Below, one piece after another: positions 12,086 to 21,100 of a DNA stretch of 64,000 bases; position 1 is the stretch's first letter, and each line of letters opens with the position of its first letter. Made by a program: the position numbers and the translations under genes. Source of the DNA: Streptomyces melanogenes (lineage in GTDB: Bacteria > Actinomycetota > Actinomycetes > Streptomycetales > Streptomycetaceae); the NCBI RefSeq assembly GCF_014649795.1, contig NZ_BMTS01000002.1:558001-622000 (forward strand). Direction: 5' to 3'. A model generated the notes under the pieces. The model was not told the DNA's origin and did no database searches. It saw nothing but the letters and a program-made list of their open reading frames with translations.

Positions 12086-12333
12086 CCGCGGTCTCCTTCG
12101 TCGGGGGAGGCAGGGACGGTCACGACGCTACGCGCCGCCGCCCCGCCGTGGGCGGGCCGCCGCCGGTGGAGTGGGGCACGGCCGGGTGCGGTCCCCGCGC
12201 CGCCGTACGCGGGCGCCCGGCCCGGCCGCGGCTTTCCGCCTTCGAGCCCCTATGGCCACCGGGTGGCCGGGTAGAAGTCACTCGGTCCATAGGATCGCGG
12301 GGTCCCGCCAACTTCCTCCGAGGACGGCCCGTT

Positions 12334-13017
12334 GTGACGCGTACGTACCGAATCGCCCTTCCCGCCGCCGCGCTCGCGGCCGCGCTCGCCCTCACCGGAT
12401 GCTCCGACAGCAAGACCGACGCCAAGAAGGCGAAGCCCGGCGCGCCCGCCGCACAGGGCAGTGCCCTCGCCGCCGTCGACACCCTCACCGTGAAGGGCCG
12501 GGCGGCCAAGACCGGCTATTCGCGCGACCAGTTCGGCAAGGGCTGGACCGACACCGACGCCAACGGCTGCGCCACCCGGGAGGACATCCTCAAACGGGAC
12601 CTCACGGACGTGAAGTTCAAGGACAAGTGCGACGTCGCTTCGGGGACGCTGACCAAGGACGTGTACACGGGCGAGACCATCAAGTTCGTCCGGGGCAGCA
12701 GCAAGGTCGACATCGACCATGTGGTGGCCCTCTCGGACGCCTGGCAGAAGGGCGCCCAGCAGTGGGACAAGAAGAAGCGGGTGGCCTTCGCCAACGACCC
12801 GCTGAACCTGCTGGCCGTGGACGCGAGCGCCAACCGCCGCAAGAGCGACGGCGACGCGGCGACCTGGCTGCCGACGTTCGCGGCGGGCCGCTGCACGTAC
12901 GTGGCGGACCAGGTGGCCGTCAAGAAGAAGTACGAGGTGTGGGTGACGGACGCCGAGAAGGAGGCGATGAAGAAGGTCCTCACCGAGTGCCCGCAGCAGA
13001 AGCTGCCCACGGGGTGA
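12334..13017 (+). CDS. Lipoprotein with C-terminal HNH nuclease domain (DUF1524 type)
   Basis: 227 residues from GTG 12334 (GAGGAC upstream). A lipoprotein signal is clear: basic n-region, hydrophobic stretch and lipobox LALTGC, with Cys about 20 residues in. The mature part contains the DUF1524 HNH core: DIDHVVALSDAW (first His), NDPLNLLAVDASANRRKSD (Asn and the ANRxKxD element). Cys pairs (NGC, DKC, GRC, TEC) could form disulfides outside the cell. Membrane-anchored extracellular nucleases of this type are common in Streptomyces and are thought to scavenge or destroy external DNA. Longer in-frame upstream starts would remove the signal from the N-terminus. Confidence 0.88.
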   Translation: MTRTYRIALPAAALAAALALTGCSDSKTDAKKAKPGAPAAQGSALAAVDTLTVKGRAAKTGYSRDQFGKGWTDTDANGCATREDILKRDLTDVKFKDKCDVASGTLTKDVYTGETIKFVRGSSKVDIDHVVALSDAWQKGAQQWDKKKRVAFANDPLNLLAVDASANRRKSDGDAATWLPTFAAGRCTYVADQVAVKKKYEVWVTDAEKEAMKKVLTECPQQKLPTG

Positions 13018-13048
13018 GGCCCGGCCGCTCCTCGGGCACGGCTGACGC

Positions 13049-13753
13049 TCAGCCCGTCTTCACCCAGTCCTGGCAGCCGCTGCTCTTGAAGTACGCGTCG
13101 CCCGCGCCGACCTTCACGATCGCCGTGCCCGTCACGTTCTCGTTGGCGGCGATGGCCTCGGTGCTGTGCGAGGCGTCCTTGGCGCGCTCCCAGTAGCACT
13201 GGTCGTCCTTGTTGCCCGTCGACTTGTAGGTGCCGGGCGCGATGTCGGTGCCCACCTTGAACATGCCCCCGTTGCCCTTGAGCGTGGTCTTCGGGGTGCC
13301 CTTGGCCGGGGCCTTCGGGTCGACGAGGTGCCAGTCCTGGCAGTCGCTGCTTTTGAAGATCTTGTCGCCGGCCAGCACGGTGACGTAACTGGCGCCCGTC
13401 ACGTTGTCGTTGGCGATGATCGCGTCGGTGCTGCCCGAGGCGTCCTTGGCGCGCTCCCAGTAGCAGCCGTCCTTGTTCCCGCTGCTCACGTACGTACCGG
13501 GCTTGATGTCCGAGCCGACCTGGAAGCTGCCGTCGCCGAGGCCCTTCTCCTTCTTCGCCTCGGGCTGCTGCGAACCGCCCGTCTTCTTCTCCGCCTTCTT
13601 GGGCGACTCCTGGGAGACCGCGCTCGTCGGGGACTTGTCGTCCGAGCCGCCGCCCGCGCCGACCGCGCCGCCGACGGCGATCACCGCGACGACCGCGCCG
13701 ACGCCCGTGAGGACCTTGTGGCGGGCGAACCAGTTGCGCTTGTGCTGAGACAT
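13049..13753 (-). CDS. Membrane-anchored or secreted protein with two CYWERAKD repeats
   Basis: 234 residues from ATG 13753 (GGAAAGG upstream). A short cytoplasmic N-terminus (MSQHKRNWFARHK) leads into one hydrophobic helix (VLTGVGAVVAVIAVGGAVGAG), then a charged linker and two tandem domains of about 75 residues. Each domain has the pattern G-x-F-x-VG-x-DI-x-PGTY, GNKD, CYWERAKDAS, ANxNVTG, and a closing FKSSxCQDW; the two Cys in each copy probably pair. I recognise the repeat as widespread in actinobacterial exported proteins but know of no function. It is divergent from the methylase-like gene at 13930, and the gap holds four GTGAACC sites, which suggests shared control. Confidence 0.8.
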   Translation of the reverse strand: MSQHKRNWFARHKVLTGVGAVVAVIAVGGAVGAGGGSDDKSPTSAVSQESPKKAEKKTGGSQQPEAKKEKGLGDGSFQVGSDIKPGTYVSSGNKDGCYWERAKDASGSTDAIIANDNVTGASYVTVLAGDKIFKSSDCQDWHLVDPKAPAKGTPKTTLKGNGGMFKVGTDIAPGTYKSTGNKDDQCYWERAKDASHSTEAIAANENVTGTAIVKVGAGDAYFKSSGCQDWVKTG

Positions 13754-13785
13754 GGCTGTGCCTTTCCGACGGGCCTCGGGGGCCG

Positions 13786-13860
13786 TGTGAACCGATGGGT
13801 CAATCACAACAGAGACTGTGAACCGAGTCAACATGGTTCACAGGGGTGGATCGGTTCACG
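13786..13860. promoter_or_regulatory. Array of four GTGAACC operator sites
   Basis: TGTGAACCGA occurs at 13786-13795 and 13817-13826; the reverse orientation occurs as TGGTTCACA at 13834-13842 and TCGGTTCACG at 13851-13860. The middle two form a perfect dyad with 8-bp arms and a 10-nt spacer. The array fills the gap between two divergent genes and very probably contains their overlapping promoters. A further perfect dyad of the same core is inside the methylase-like gene at 14305-14325. Confidence 0.65.
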
Positions 13861-13929
13861 CTCGTGTATGGAGTGCTCAGGTGGTGATCGCTATGCTGGG
13901 AGGCACAACAGACGAGGGGAGTCGGGCCC

Positions 13930-15981
13930 GTGCCGGACAACGCAGCAGAGGTGACCGCTGCCGGAATCGCCCGGCTCGCCGGGGTGGGCCGGGCGGCCGT
14001 CAGCAACTGGCGCCGTCGCCACGCCGACTTCCCCAAGCCCGTCGGCGGCACCGAGACCAGCCCCTCCTTCGCCCTCCCCGAGGTCGAGCAGTGGCTGCGC
14101 GACCAGGGGAAACTCGCCGAGGTCCCGCTGCGCGAGCGCGTCTGGCAGCAGCTGTCCGGCCACCCCGCCGGAGCCGTGACGGGCCTGGTCCACGCGGGCC
14201 GCGCGCTCCTTCTCGTACGGGACGACCCCGACGAATGGCGCAGGCTCGCCGCGCTCTCCGACGCCGCGATGGCCGAGCGGCTGCCCAAGGTGCTGGACGA
14301 GTCGGTTCACAGCGGCCCTGTGAACACCCCCGCCCCGGCCCCGGCCGACTTCGCCGCGTCCGTGCCGCTGCTGCGCGGGGTCGGGGAGCTCGCCGCCGAG
14401 CTGGGCGCCCGGCAGACCTTCGAGTTCCTGCTCGGGCGCCACCTCGACGCCAACCCGCGCCAGTACACGCTGACCCCGCCCGGACCCGCCGAGCTGATGG
14501 CCGCGCTGGCGCTCGGCCCGCAGGCCGCCTCGGTGCTCGACCCCGCCTGCGGCACCGGCACGCTGCTGCGCGCGGTCCCGCACGCGGAGGCGGTGTACGG
14601 GCAGGACGCCGACCCGGAGCTCGCCGCGCTGGCGGGGCTGCGGCTCGCCCTGCACGGCCCGGCCGAGGTGCGCACCGCCGCCGCCGACTCGCTGCGCGCC
14701 GACGCCTTCCCCGACCTCGCCGTCGACGCGGTGCTCTGCCACCCGCCGTTCAACGAGCGCAACTGGGGCCACGACGAGCTCGCCTACGACCCGCGCTGGG
14801 AGTACGGCCTGCCCGCCCGCACCGAGTCCGAACTCGCCTGGGTGCAGCACGCGCTGGCCCGGCTGCGCGAGGGCGGTACCGCCGTCCTGCTCATGCCCCC
14901 GGCCGCCGCGTCCCGCCGCTCCGGCCGCCGCATCCGCGCCGGGCTGCTGCGCCGGGGCGCCCTGCGGGCGGTGATCGCGCTGCCCGCCGGAGCAGCGCCG
15001 CCGTACGGCATCCCGCTCCAGCTGTGGGTGCTGCGCAGGCCGGGCGTGGGCAGCCACCCCGCGCCCGAGCTGCTGCTCGTGGACGCGGCCGGGCTGCCCG
15101 GCGGCGACGGGGGCGGCCGCGACAAGCTGCCCTGGCAGGCCGTGCAGAGCGCGGTCCTGGAGGCCTGGGCGCCGTTCGACCGGGACGGCACCGCCGAGGA
15201 GCGGCCCGGGGTCAGCCGCGCGGTCCCGGTCATCGAACTCCTCGACGACGACGTGGACCTGGCCCCCGCCCGGCATCTGCCGCCCCCGGCCGCGGCGGGC
15301 GGTGCCGACGCGCTCGAAGCCGTACGCGAGGAGCTCGGCGCGACGCTGCGGCGGACCGCCGAGCTGACCCCGCCGCCCGCCGGGCCCGCCCCGCACCCGG
15401 GCGCCCGGCTGCCGCTCACCACGGTCGGCGAACTCGCCCGCGCGGGTGCCCTGGTGCTGCGCTCCGGCGGCGCGGGCGCCTCGGCCCCGGGCGTGCCGGT
15501 GCTCACCGAGCAGGACGTGCTGAGCGGCACCGCCCCCTCCGGCGCCCTGCCCGACGGCCCCGCCGAGGAGCCGGTGCTGACCGAAGCCGGTGACGTGGTG
15601 GTGCCGGTGCTCGGCGGCGGCACGGTCGCGCGGGTGGTCGACGCGGCCACCGCCGGGGCGGCGCTGGGCCGCAACCTCCAGCTGCTGCGGCCCGCACCTG
15701 CCGCCCTCGACCCCTGGTTCCTCGCCGGGTTCCTGCGCGGCACCGCCAACAACCGCCAGGCCAGCAGCTACGCGACCACCGCGTCCCGGCTCGATGTGCG
15801 CAGGCTCCAGCTGCCCCGGCTGCCGCTGGCCGAACAGGCACGGTACGGCGAGCGGTTCCGCGCGCTCGCCGCGTTCGAGGACGCGCTGCGGCTCGCGGGA
15901 CGGCTCGGCGAGCAGCTGGTGCAGGGGCTGCACGACGGCCTCACGGACGGTGTCGTAAGGCCGGAGCAGACCGGGGGTTGA
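13930..15981 (+). CDS. HTH protein with N6-adenine DNA methylase fold and specificity-like C-terminus
   Basis: 683 residues from GTG 13930 (GAGGGGAG upstream). Residues about 6-55 form a helix-turn-helix (AAGIARLAGVGRAAVSNWRRR) with a wing. Residues about 165-400 resemble the HsdM methylase core: motif I DPACGTGTLL near 204, and motif IV at 271-274 reads HPPF instead of the catalytic [NDS]PP[YF]. The last 190 residues look like half of a type I specificity subunit (LARAGALVLRSG, and near the end LPLAEQARYGERFRAL). No restriction subunit is nearby. The combination suggests either an unusual methylase or a regulator that reuses the fold; the GTGAACC sites before and within the gene favour autoregulation. 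Catalysis is uncertain. Confidence 0.8.
   Translation: MPDNAAEVTAAGIARLAGVGRAAVSNWRRRHADFPKPVGGTETSPSFALPEVEQWLRDQGKLAEVPLRERVWQQLSGHPAGAVTGLVHAGRALLLVRDDPDEWRRLAALSDAAMAERLPKVLDESVHSGPVNTPAPAPADFAASVPLLRGVGELAAELGARQTFEFLLGRHLDANPRQYTLTPPGPAELMAALALGPQAASVLDPACGTGTLLRAVPHAEAVYGQDADPELAALAGLRLALHGPAEVRTAAADSLRADAFPDLAVDAVLCHPPFNERNWGHDELAYDPRWEYGLPARTESELAWVQHALARLREGGTAVLLMPPAAASRRSGRRIRAGLLRRGALRAVIALPAGAAPPYGIPLQLWVLRRPGVGSHPAPELLLVDAAGLPGGDGGGRDKLPWQAVQSAVLEAWAPFDRDGTAEERPGVSRAVPVIELLDDDVDLAPARHLPPPAAAGGADALEAVREELGATLRRTAELTPPPAGPAPHPGARLPLTTVGELARAGALVLRSGGAGASAPGVPVLTEQDVLSGTAPSGALPDGPAEEPVLTEAGDVVVPVLGGGTVARVVDAATAGAALGRNLQLLRPAPAALDPWFLAGFLRGTANNRQASSYATTASRLDVRRLQLPRLPLAEQARYGERFRALAAFEDALRLAGRLGEQLVQGLHDGLTDGVVRPEQTGG
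14305..14325. promoter_or_regulatory. Intragenic GTGAAC dyad
   Basis: GTTCACAG and CTGTGAAC form a perfect inverted repeat with a 5-nt spacer inside the methylase-like coding region, 455 bp from the upstream array and with the same GTGAAC core. It could be a secondary operator for looping; codon constraint does not explain the perfect symmetry. Confidence 0.45.
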
Positions 15982-16090
15982 TCCGGACCGCCCGGTTCCA
16001 CCCCCGCACCCCTGACCTGGGTGGACCCTGACCGGGCGTCACCTTTACGCTCTGGCCAGCGATGTACGTACCGCCCTGTCAGGAGCAGAG

Positions 16091-16504
16091 ATGCCGAGCC
16101 CCGCGAGCGTGAAGGTGATCACCGTTCGGGTGGTCTTCTCCGTGCTGGTGGTGCTCACCCTCGGTCTGCTGGCGTGGACGGCGATGCTGCGGCTCGCCAT
16201 CATGCGCCGCACCCGGCGCGACTGGCTGCTGTTCTGGGGCCAGTTGGCGGTCAACATCGGCTGTCTGTCGATGCTGCACACCCACTTCAAGGACACCTGG
16301 GCCTCGAACGTCGGGATGGCGCTCCTGCTGGTGCAGGCCCTCGTCGTGGTCGTCTACTACCTGGTCGTCGACATCCACTTCCACCAGCGGCGCGTCCCGG
16401 CGCCGCCCCCGTACCCCCCGGCGCCGCCGTCCCCGCGCATCCACCAGGTCCGCGCCGAACTCGACGAGCTCAGCTCCCTGCTGCGCCAGCAGGAGGGCCG
16501 GTGA
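16091..16504 (+). CDS. Small three-helix membrane protein upstream of the kinase
   Basis: 137 residues from ATG 16091 with AGGAG seven bases upstream. Three hydrophobic segments are visible (VVFSVLVVLTLGLLAWTAM, WLLFWGQLAVNIGCLSML, MALLLVQALVVVVYYLVV), followed by a proline-rich cytoplasmic stretch and a short charged helix (VRAELDELSSLLRQQEG). I do not recognise a family. Its stop overlaps the kinase start (GTGA), so the two are translationally coupled; it may anchor or report to the soluble kinase, which has no membrane helix of its own. Confidence 0.8.
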   Translation: MPSPASVKVITVRVVFSVLVVLTLGLLAWTAMLRLAIMRRTRRDWLLFWGQLAVNIGCLSMLHTHFKDTWASNVGMALLLVQALVVVVYYLVVDIHFHQRRVPAPPPYPPAPPSPRIHQVRAELDELSSLLRQQEGR

Positions 16505-17946
16505 GCGCCGGGCGCGTGGTCGGCGGGCGCTACGAGCTGGCGGCGCTGCTCGGCCAGGGCGGGATGGGCCAGGTCTGGACGGCGTACGACCAGCGCCTGG
16601 ACCGCCGGGTCGCGGTGAAGCTGCTCCGCCCCGACGTGGTGGCGGGCGCGAGCGCCGCCGACGAGACCCGGCGCCGGTTCGTGCGCGAGTGCCGGGTGAC
16701 CGCGCAGGTCGACCACCCGGGCCTGGTCACCGTGCACGACGCGGGCAGCGACGGCGACGACCTCTACCTCGTCATGCAGCACGTGGAGGGCGCCGACCTC
16801 GCCGACCACCTCGCCGAGCACGAGCCCTACCCCTGGCCGTGGGCGGTGGCGGTCGCGGCCCAGCTGTGCGCGGCCCTGTCGGCCGTGCACGCGGTGCCGA
16901 TCGTCCACCGCGACCTCAAGCCGCGCAATGTGATGGTGCGCCCCGACGGCACGGTCACCGTCCTCGACCTCGGGGTCGCCTCCGTCCTCGACCACGACAC
17001 CACGCGGCTGACCCGCACCGGCTCGCCGATCGGTTCCCCGGCGTACATGGCGCCCGAGCAGGCGATGGGCGGCGCGGTCGGCCCGTACACGGATCTGTAC
17101 GCGCTCGGCGTGCTGCTCCACGAACTGCTCAGCGGAAACGTTCCGTTCGCCGGGTCCACCGCGCTCGGCGTGCTCCACCGCCACCTCTACGAGCCGCCGC
17201 TGCCGGTCCGCCAGGTCCGCCCGGAGGTGCCGGAGGCCCTGGAGGCGCTGGTGCTGCGGCTGCTCGCCAAGGACCCGGCGCACCGGCCCGGCTCCGCGCA
17301 GGAGGTGTACGAGGCGCTGGCTCCGCTGCTTCCGGTGCGCGGCACCCCGGCCGGGCACCCGCTCGACCCGACGCGCCCGTTCCTGCGCCCGCACGCCCCC
17401 TGGCCGGACCGCACGGCCACCCCGCCACCGGTCCAGGCCCAGCCGCCGGTTCCGCGGCAGGCACCCGACCCGCGCCTCGCACCCGCCCCGCCTCAGCCCG
17501 ATGTCGCGGGCGCCGTCGACGAGGCCAAGCGGCTGCTCGGGGAGGGGCGGATCACCCAGGCCGTGGACATCCTCGGCGCGATCCTGCCCGCCGCCGCCGA
17601 CCGGCACGGCGAGGGCTCCCCGGTGGTGCGGATCCTGCGCAAGCAGTACGCGGCGACGCTGATGGACGACGGCCAGTACCGCCGGGCGCTGCCCGAGCTG
17701 CGCCGGCTCGCCGAGGAGCGGGCCGCCGAGGCGGGCCCGGCCGACCCGCAGGCCCTCGCGTTCCGCCACGACGCCGCGCTCTGTCTGGAACAGCTCGGTG
17801 ACGGCCCCGCCGCGCTGGCCGAGTACCGCGCGGTCCTGCCGTACTTCGAGAGTCCGTACGGCACCGGCGACCCGGCCCGCGCGGCCGAGATCCGGCGGCG
17901 TGTGGACCAACTGCTGCGTCTCGCGGCCGTCGCGGGACGTTCTTGA
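16501..17946 (+). CDS. Soluble Ser/Thr protein kinase with C-terminal TPR-like region
   Basis: 481 residues. The kinase domain covers about 10-275: glycine loop GQGGMGQVW, Lys40 in VAVKLL, catalytic loop HRDLKPRN with Asp138, and DLG (Asp156) in place of DFG. The activation segment runs to SPAYMAPEQ. A proline-rich linker of about 80 residues follows, then a helical TPR-like region (about 345-480: VDEAKRLLGEGRITQAVDILGAIL, RRALPELRRLAEERA). No PASTA repeats or membrane helix is present, which differs from PknB. The GTG start overlaps the preceding gene. Longer in-frame upstream sequence lies within that gene and is not used. Substrates are unknown. Confidence 0.92.
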   Translation: MSAGRVVGGRYELAALLGQGGMGQVWTAYDQRLDRRVAVKLLRPDVVAGASAADETRRRFVRECRVTAQVDHPGLVTVHDAGSDGDDLYLVMQHVEGADLADHLAEHEPYPWPWAVAVAAQLCAALSAVHAVPIVHRDLKPRNVMVRPDGTVTVLDLGVASVLDHDTTRLTRTGSPIGSPAYMAPEQAMGGAVGPYTDLYALGVLLHELLSGNVPFAGSTALGVLHRHLYEPPLPVRQVRPEVPEALEALVLRLLAKDPAHRPGSAQEVYEALAPLLPVRGTPAGHPLDPTRPFLRPHAPWPDRTATPPPVQAQPPVPRQAPDPRLAPAPPQPDVAGAVDEAKRLLGEGRITQAVDILGAILPAAADRHGEGSPVVRILRKQYAATLMDDGQYRRALPELRRLAEERAAEAGPADPQALAFRHDAALCLEQLGDGPAALAEYRAVLPYFESPYGTGDPARAAEIRRRVDQLLRLAAVAGRS

Positions 17947-18173
17947 CCAGCGCGTTCCCGCGTCACGCGGAGGCATCCCGGCGGACTTCTTCTGGCAAAA
18001 GTACGGGAAAGCGCTAAACGGGCAGACGGAACAACCCATTCCACTTAAGCAATGGGTTGCCCAAGCAGCTGCCAAGAACAGGTCTGCTGACTGTCATTTA
18101 GGCGCTCTTTACGGACAAGATCGGCGCGTTTCTGTCTTTGGCCGAACTGTGCCTATCTTCAGGGAGTCGCCCC
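17947..18173 (+). promoter_or_regulatory. AT-richer leader of the Rhs toxin gene with a 9-bp dyad
   Basis: 227 bp with markedly lower GC than the flanking genes. CAACCCATT (18032-18040) and AATGGGTTG (18051-18059) form a perfect inverted repeat around a 10-nt spacer. AGGGAG at 18161-18166 is the ribosome binding site for the GTG at 18174. The composition and dyad suggest a dedicated promoter and operator for the toxin. Confidence 0.4.
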
Positions 18174-21100
18174 GTGCGCCCGCGCCCCTTCCGCCGTTCC
18201 ATACGGCGGCCCTCGTTGTACCGCCGCCGTCAAAGACGCGTGGCACTGCTGCTGCTCACCAGCATCGCGCTGATGCTGACCACCCAGCAGGCCGTGGCCG
18301 ACGACGCCCATCTGGGCCGGATCTCGCTGCCCAGCCTGAGCTCGATTACCGCCTGGTTCAAGGACCCGCACTGGGGCTCGCTGCCCAAGCAGCAGGGCGG
18401 CACCGCCGCCGGGCACGGCCACCACGCCAGCGCCGCCGCCACCAAGGCGAACAAGGGCAAGGGCCACAAGCCGGGCAAGGGCCACGGCGAGCTCGACGCC
18501 TACCACCCGTACGCGAAGGCCACCAAGGGCGGCAAGAGCGGCTCGGCCCAGGGCTTCAACGCCAAGACGAGCCACCGCAATCCGGCCAAGTCGTCCCGTA
18601 CCGCGACAGTCTTCGACAACGCGGACGGCTCGATGACCCGGCAGATCGCCATGACGCCGGTGAACTACAAGGACGAACAGGGCAAATGGCGGCCCATCGA
18701 CGTCGATGTGAGAGCGGGGCCGGACAAGCGCTGGCACGAGTCCGCCAACTCCCTCGACGTCGACTTCGCCGCCAAGGCCGCCGACTCGGCGCTCGCCTCG
18801 TTCGCCACCGACGGCTCGCACGCCCTGAGCTACGGCCTCCAGGGCGCGGCCCCCGTCACCGGCACCGCGCACGGCTCCCGCGTCACCTACGCCAACGTGC
18901 TCCCCGGCACCGACCTGGAGCTCGCGCCCACCGCGACCGGGCTCAAGGAAGCGATCGTCCTGCACTCCGCGAAGGCCCAGAACACCTGGACCTTCCCCCT
19001 CGACCTCAAGGGTCTGACCGCGAGCCAGGCGAAGGACGGCTCCATCGACCTGGTGGACACCTCCGGCAAGACCGTCGAGCGCATCCCTTCCGCGTACGCC
19101 TACGACGCGAAGGTCGATCCGCGCTCCGGTGACCCGGCCACCACCCACTCCGTCACCTACCAGCTGGTCCGCCAGGGCGCGAAGACCGCGCTGAAGGTCA
19201 CCCTGGACCCGCGCTGGCTGCACGACAGCGCGCGCGTCTTCCCGGTCACCGTCGACCCGACCGTCACCGACGGCTGGACCACCACCTACGCGGAGTCCGG
19301 CATCCCCGCCGGCGACCACTCGTCCGAGCAGACCGTCAAGGTCGGCTCCTACGACTCCGGTCCGCACTCGGCGGCCTCGTACGTCAACCACTGGTACAAC
19401 ACCTGGGACGGCACGCACGCCACGGTCACCTCGGCGACCCTGCACCTCTTCGACACCTGGGCCTCCACCTGCACCCCGGAGCGCTTCGACGTCGCGCTGG
19501 TCACCCAGGCCTGGAAGCCGAACACGGTGACGAGCTACCCCGGCCCGTCCTACGGCGCCTCCATCGGCAACGCGACCCCGAACGTGCCCAAGGCCTGCGC
19601 CAACACCGGCGCCGACCGGACCGTGGGCGACTGGGTGGACGTGCCGCTGACCACCAGCGCGATCCAGGGCTGGTTCAACGGCACCACCGCCGACAACGGC
19701 CTCGCCGTCTACGCGGCCACCAACGACAACCTGCACTGGAAGCAGTTCGGCTCGTTCAACGACCCGGCGCTCGGCCCATACATGTCGGTCACCTACACCG
19801 GCAACGCGGCCCCGCAGATCTACCAGCAGTACCCGAACAACAACGCCGTCGCGAACACCACCACGCCCGAGCTGACCGCCTGGGCCGGCGACGACGTCAC
19901 CACCACCCCGCAGTACGACTTCCAGGTCTACGACAACACCAACACCAAGATCGCCGACTCGGGGCTGATCGCGGCCGGTGACTGGACGGTCCCGGCGGGC
20001 AAGCTCAAGTGGGGCCAGACGTACTACTGGACGGTCCAGGGGTACGACGGCTCGCTCTACACCCCGGCAGCCGACTGGTACGCGCTGCAGATCCAGGTGC
20101 CCCAGCCGGTGATCACCTCGGGGCTGTCGCAGAACAGCGGCAACCACGGCTTCGACGCGTCCAACGCCAACTACACCACCAGCGACACGGACGCCTCCAT
20201 CTCCACCGTCGGCCCCAGCCTCGACGTGGAGCGGTTCTACAACTCCCGTGACCCGCGCTGGACCGGTTCCTTCGGCTCCGGCTGGTCGTCGATCCTCGAC
20301 ACCCGCGCCACCGAGCAGTACAACGCGGCGGGCGCCGTCACCGGCGCGGTCGTCTCCTACCCGAACGGCTCGCAGGTCGGGTACGGCAAGAACGGCGACG
20401 GCAGCTTCTCGGCCGGCTCCGGCCGCTTCTCCACGTTCAAGTCGGTCACCGGCGGCTACTCGCTGACCGACAAGGACGACACCGTCTACACCTTCACCCA
20501 GGCGCTCGGCTCCGGCGGCTACGGCCTCACCTCGGTGACCGACGCCAACGGCCGCGCCCTGAACCTCACCTGGTCCGGCGGCCGTGTCTCCAAGCTGGCC
20601 TCGGCCGTCTCCGGGCGCGCCCTGAACGTCACCTGGTCCACGCCGTCGGGCGCGGCCGCCGCGCACGTGGCGACCGTCGTCACCGACCCGGTCGTCGGCA
20701 CCGACCAGTCGACCGCGCTGACCTGGACCTACGGCTACACCGGCGACCAGCTCGTCTCGGTCTGCTCGCCGTCGTCCACCACCGCCTGCACCAAGTACAC
20801 CTACACCGCGGGCTCGCAGTACCAGAACGCCTCGCTCGACCTCGACCCGCGCGCCATGTGGCCGCTGTCGGACGCGTCGGGCACGGTCGCCAAGGACGCC
20901 GTCCTCGGCAACCAGAGCACCCTCGACGCCACGTACAAGAACGTCACGCTCGGCCAGGCGGGCCCGCCGAACGGCGGCACCGCCGCAGGGTTCAACGGGA
21001 CCACCTCCGCCGTGGCGCTCCCCAACGACACCGGCAACAACACCGACTCGGGCGCCCTGTCGCTCTGGTTCAAGACCTCCGCCGGTCCCGGCGTGCTCTA

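Noticed and set aside
13930..15981. A complete restriction-modification or BREX/Pgl-type defence system around the methylase-like gene.
   Set aside because: No restriction subunit, helicase, phosphatase or PglZ-like gene is adjacent; the neighbours are a nuclease lipoprotein, a repeat protein and a kinase with its own small partner.
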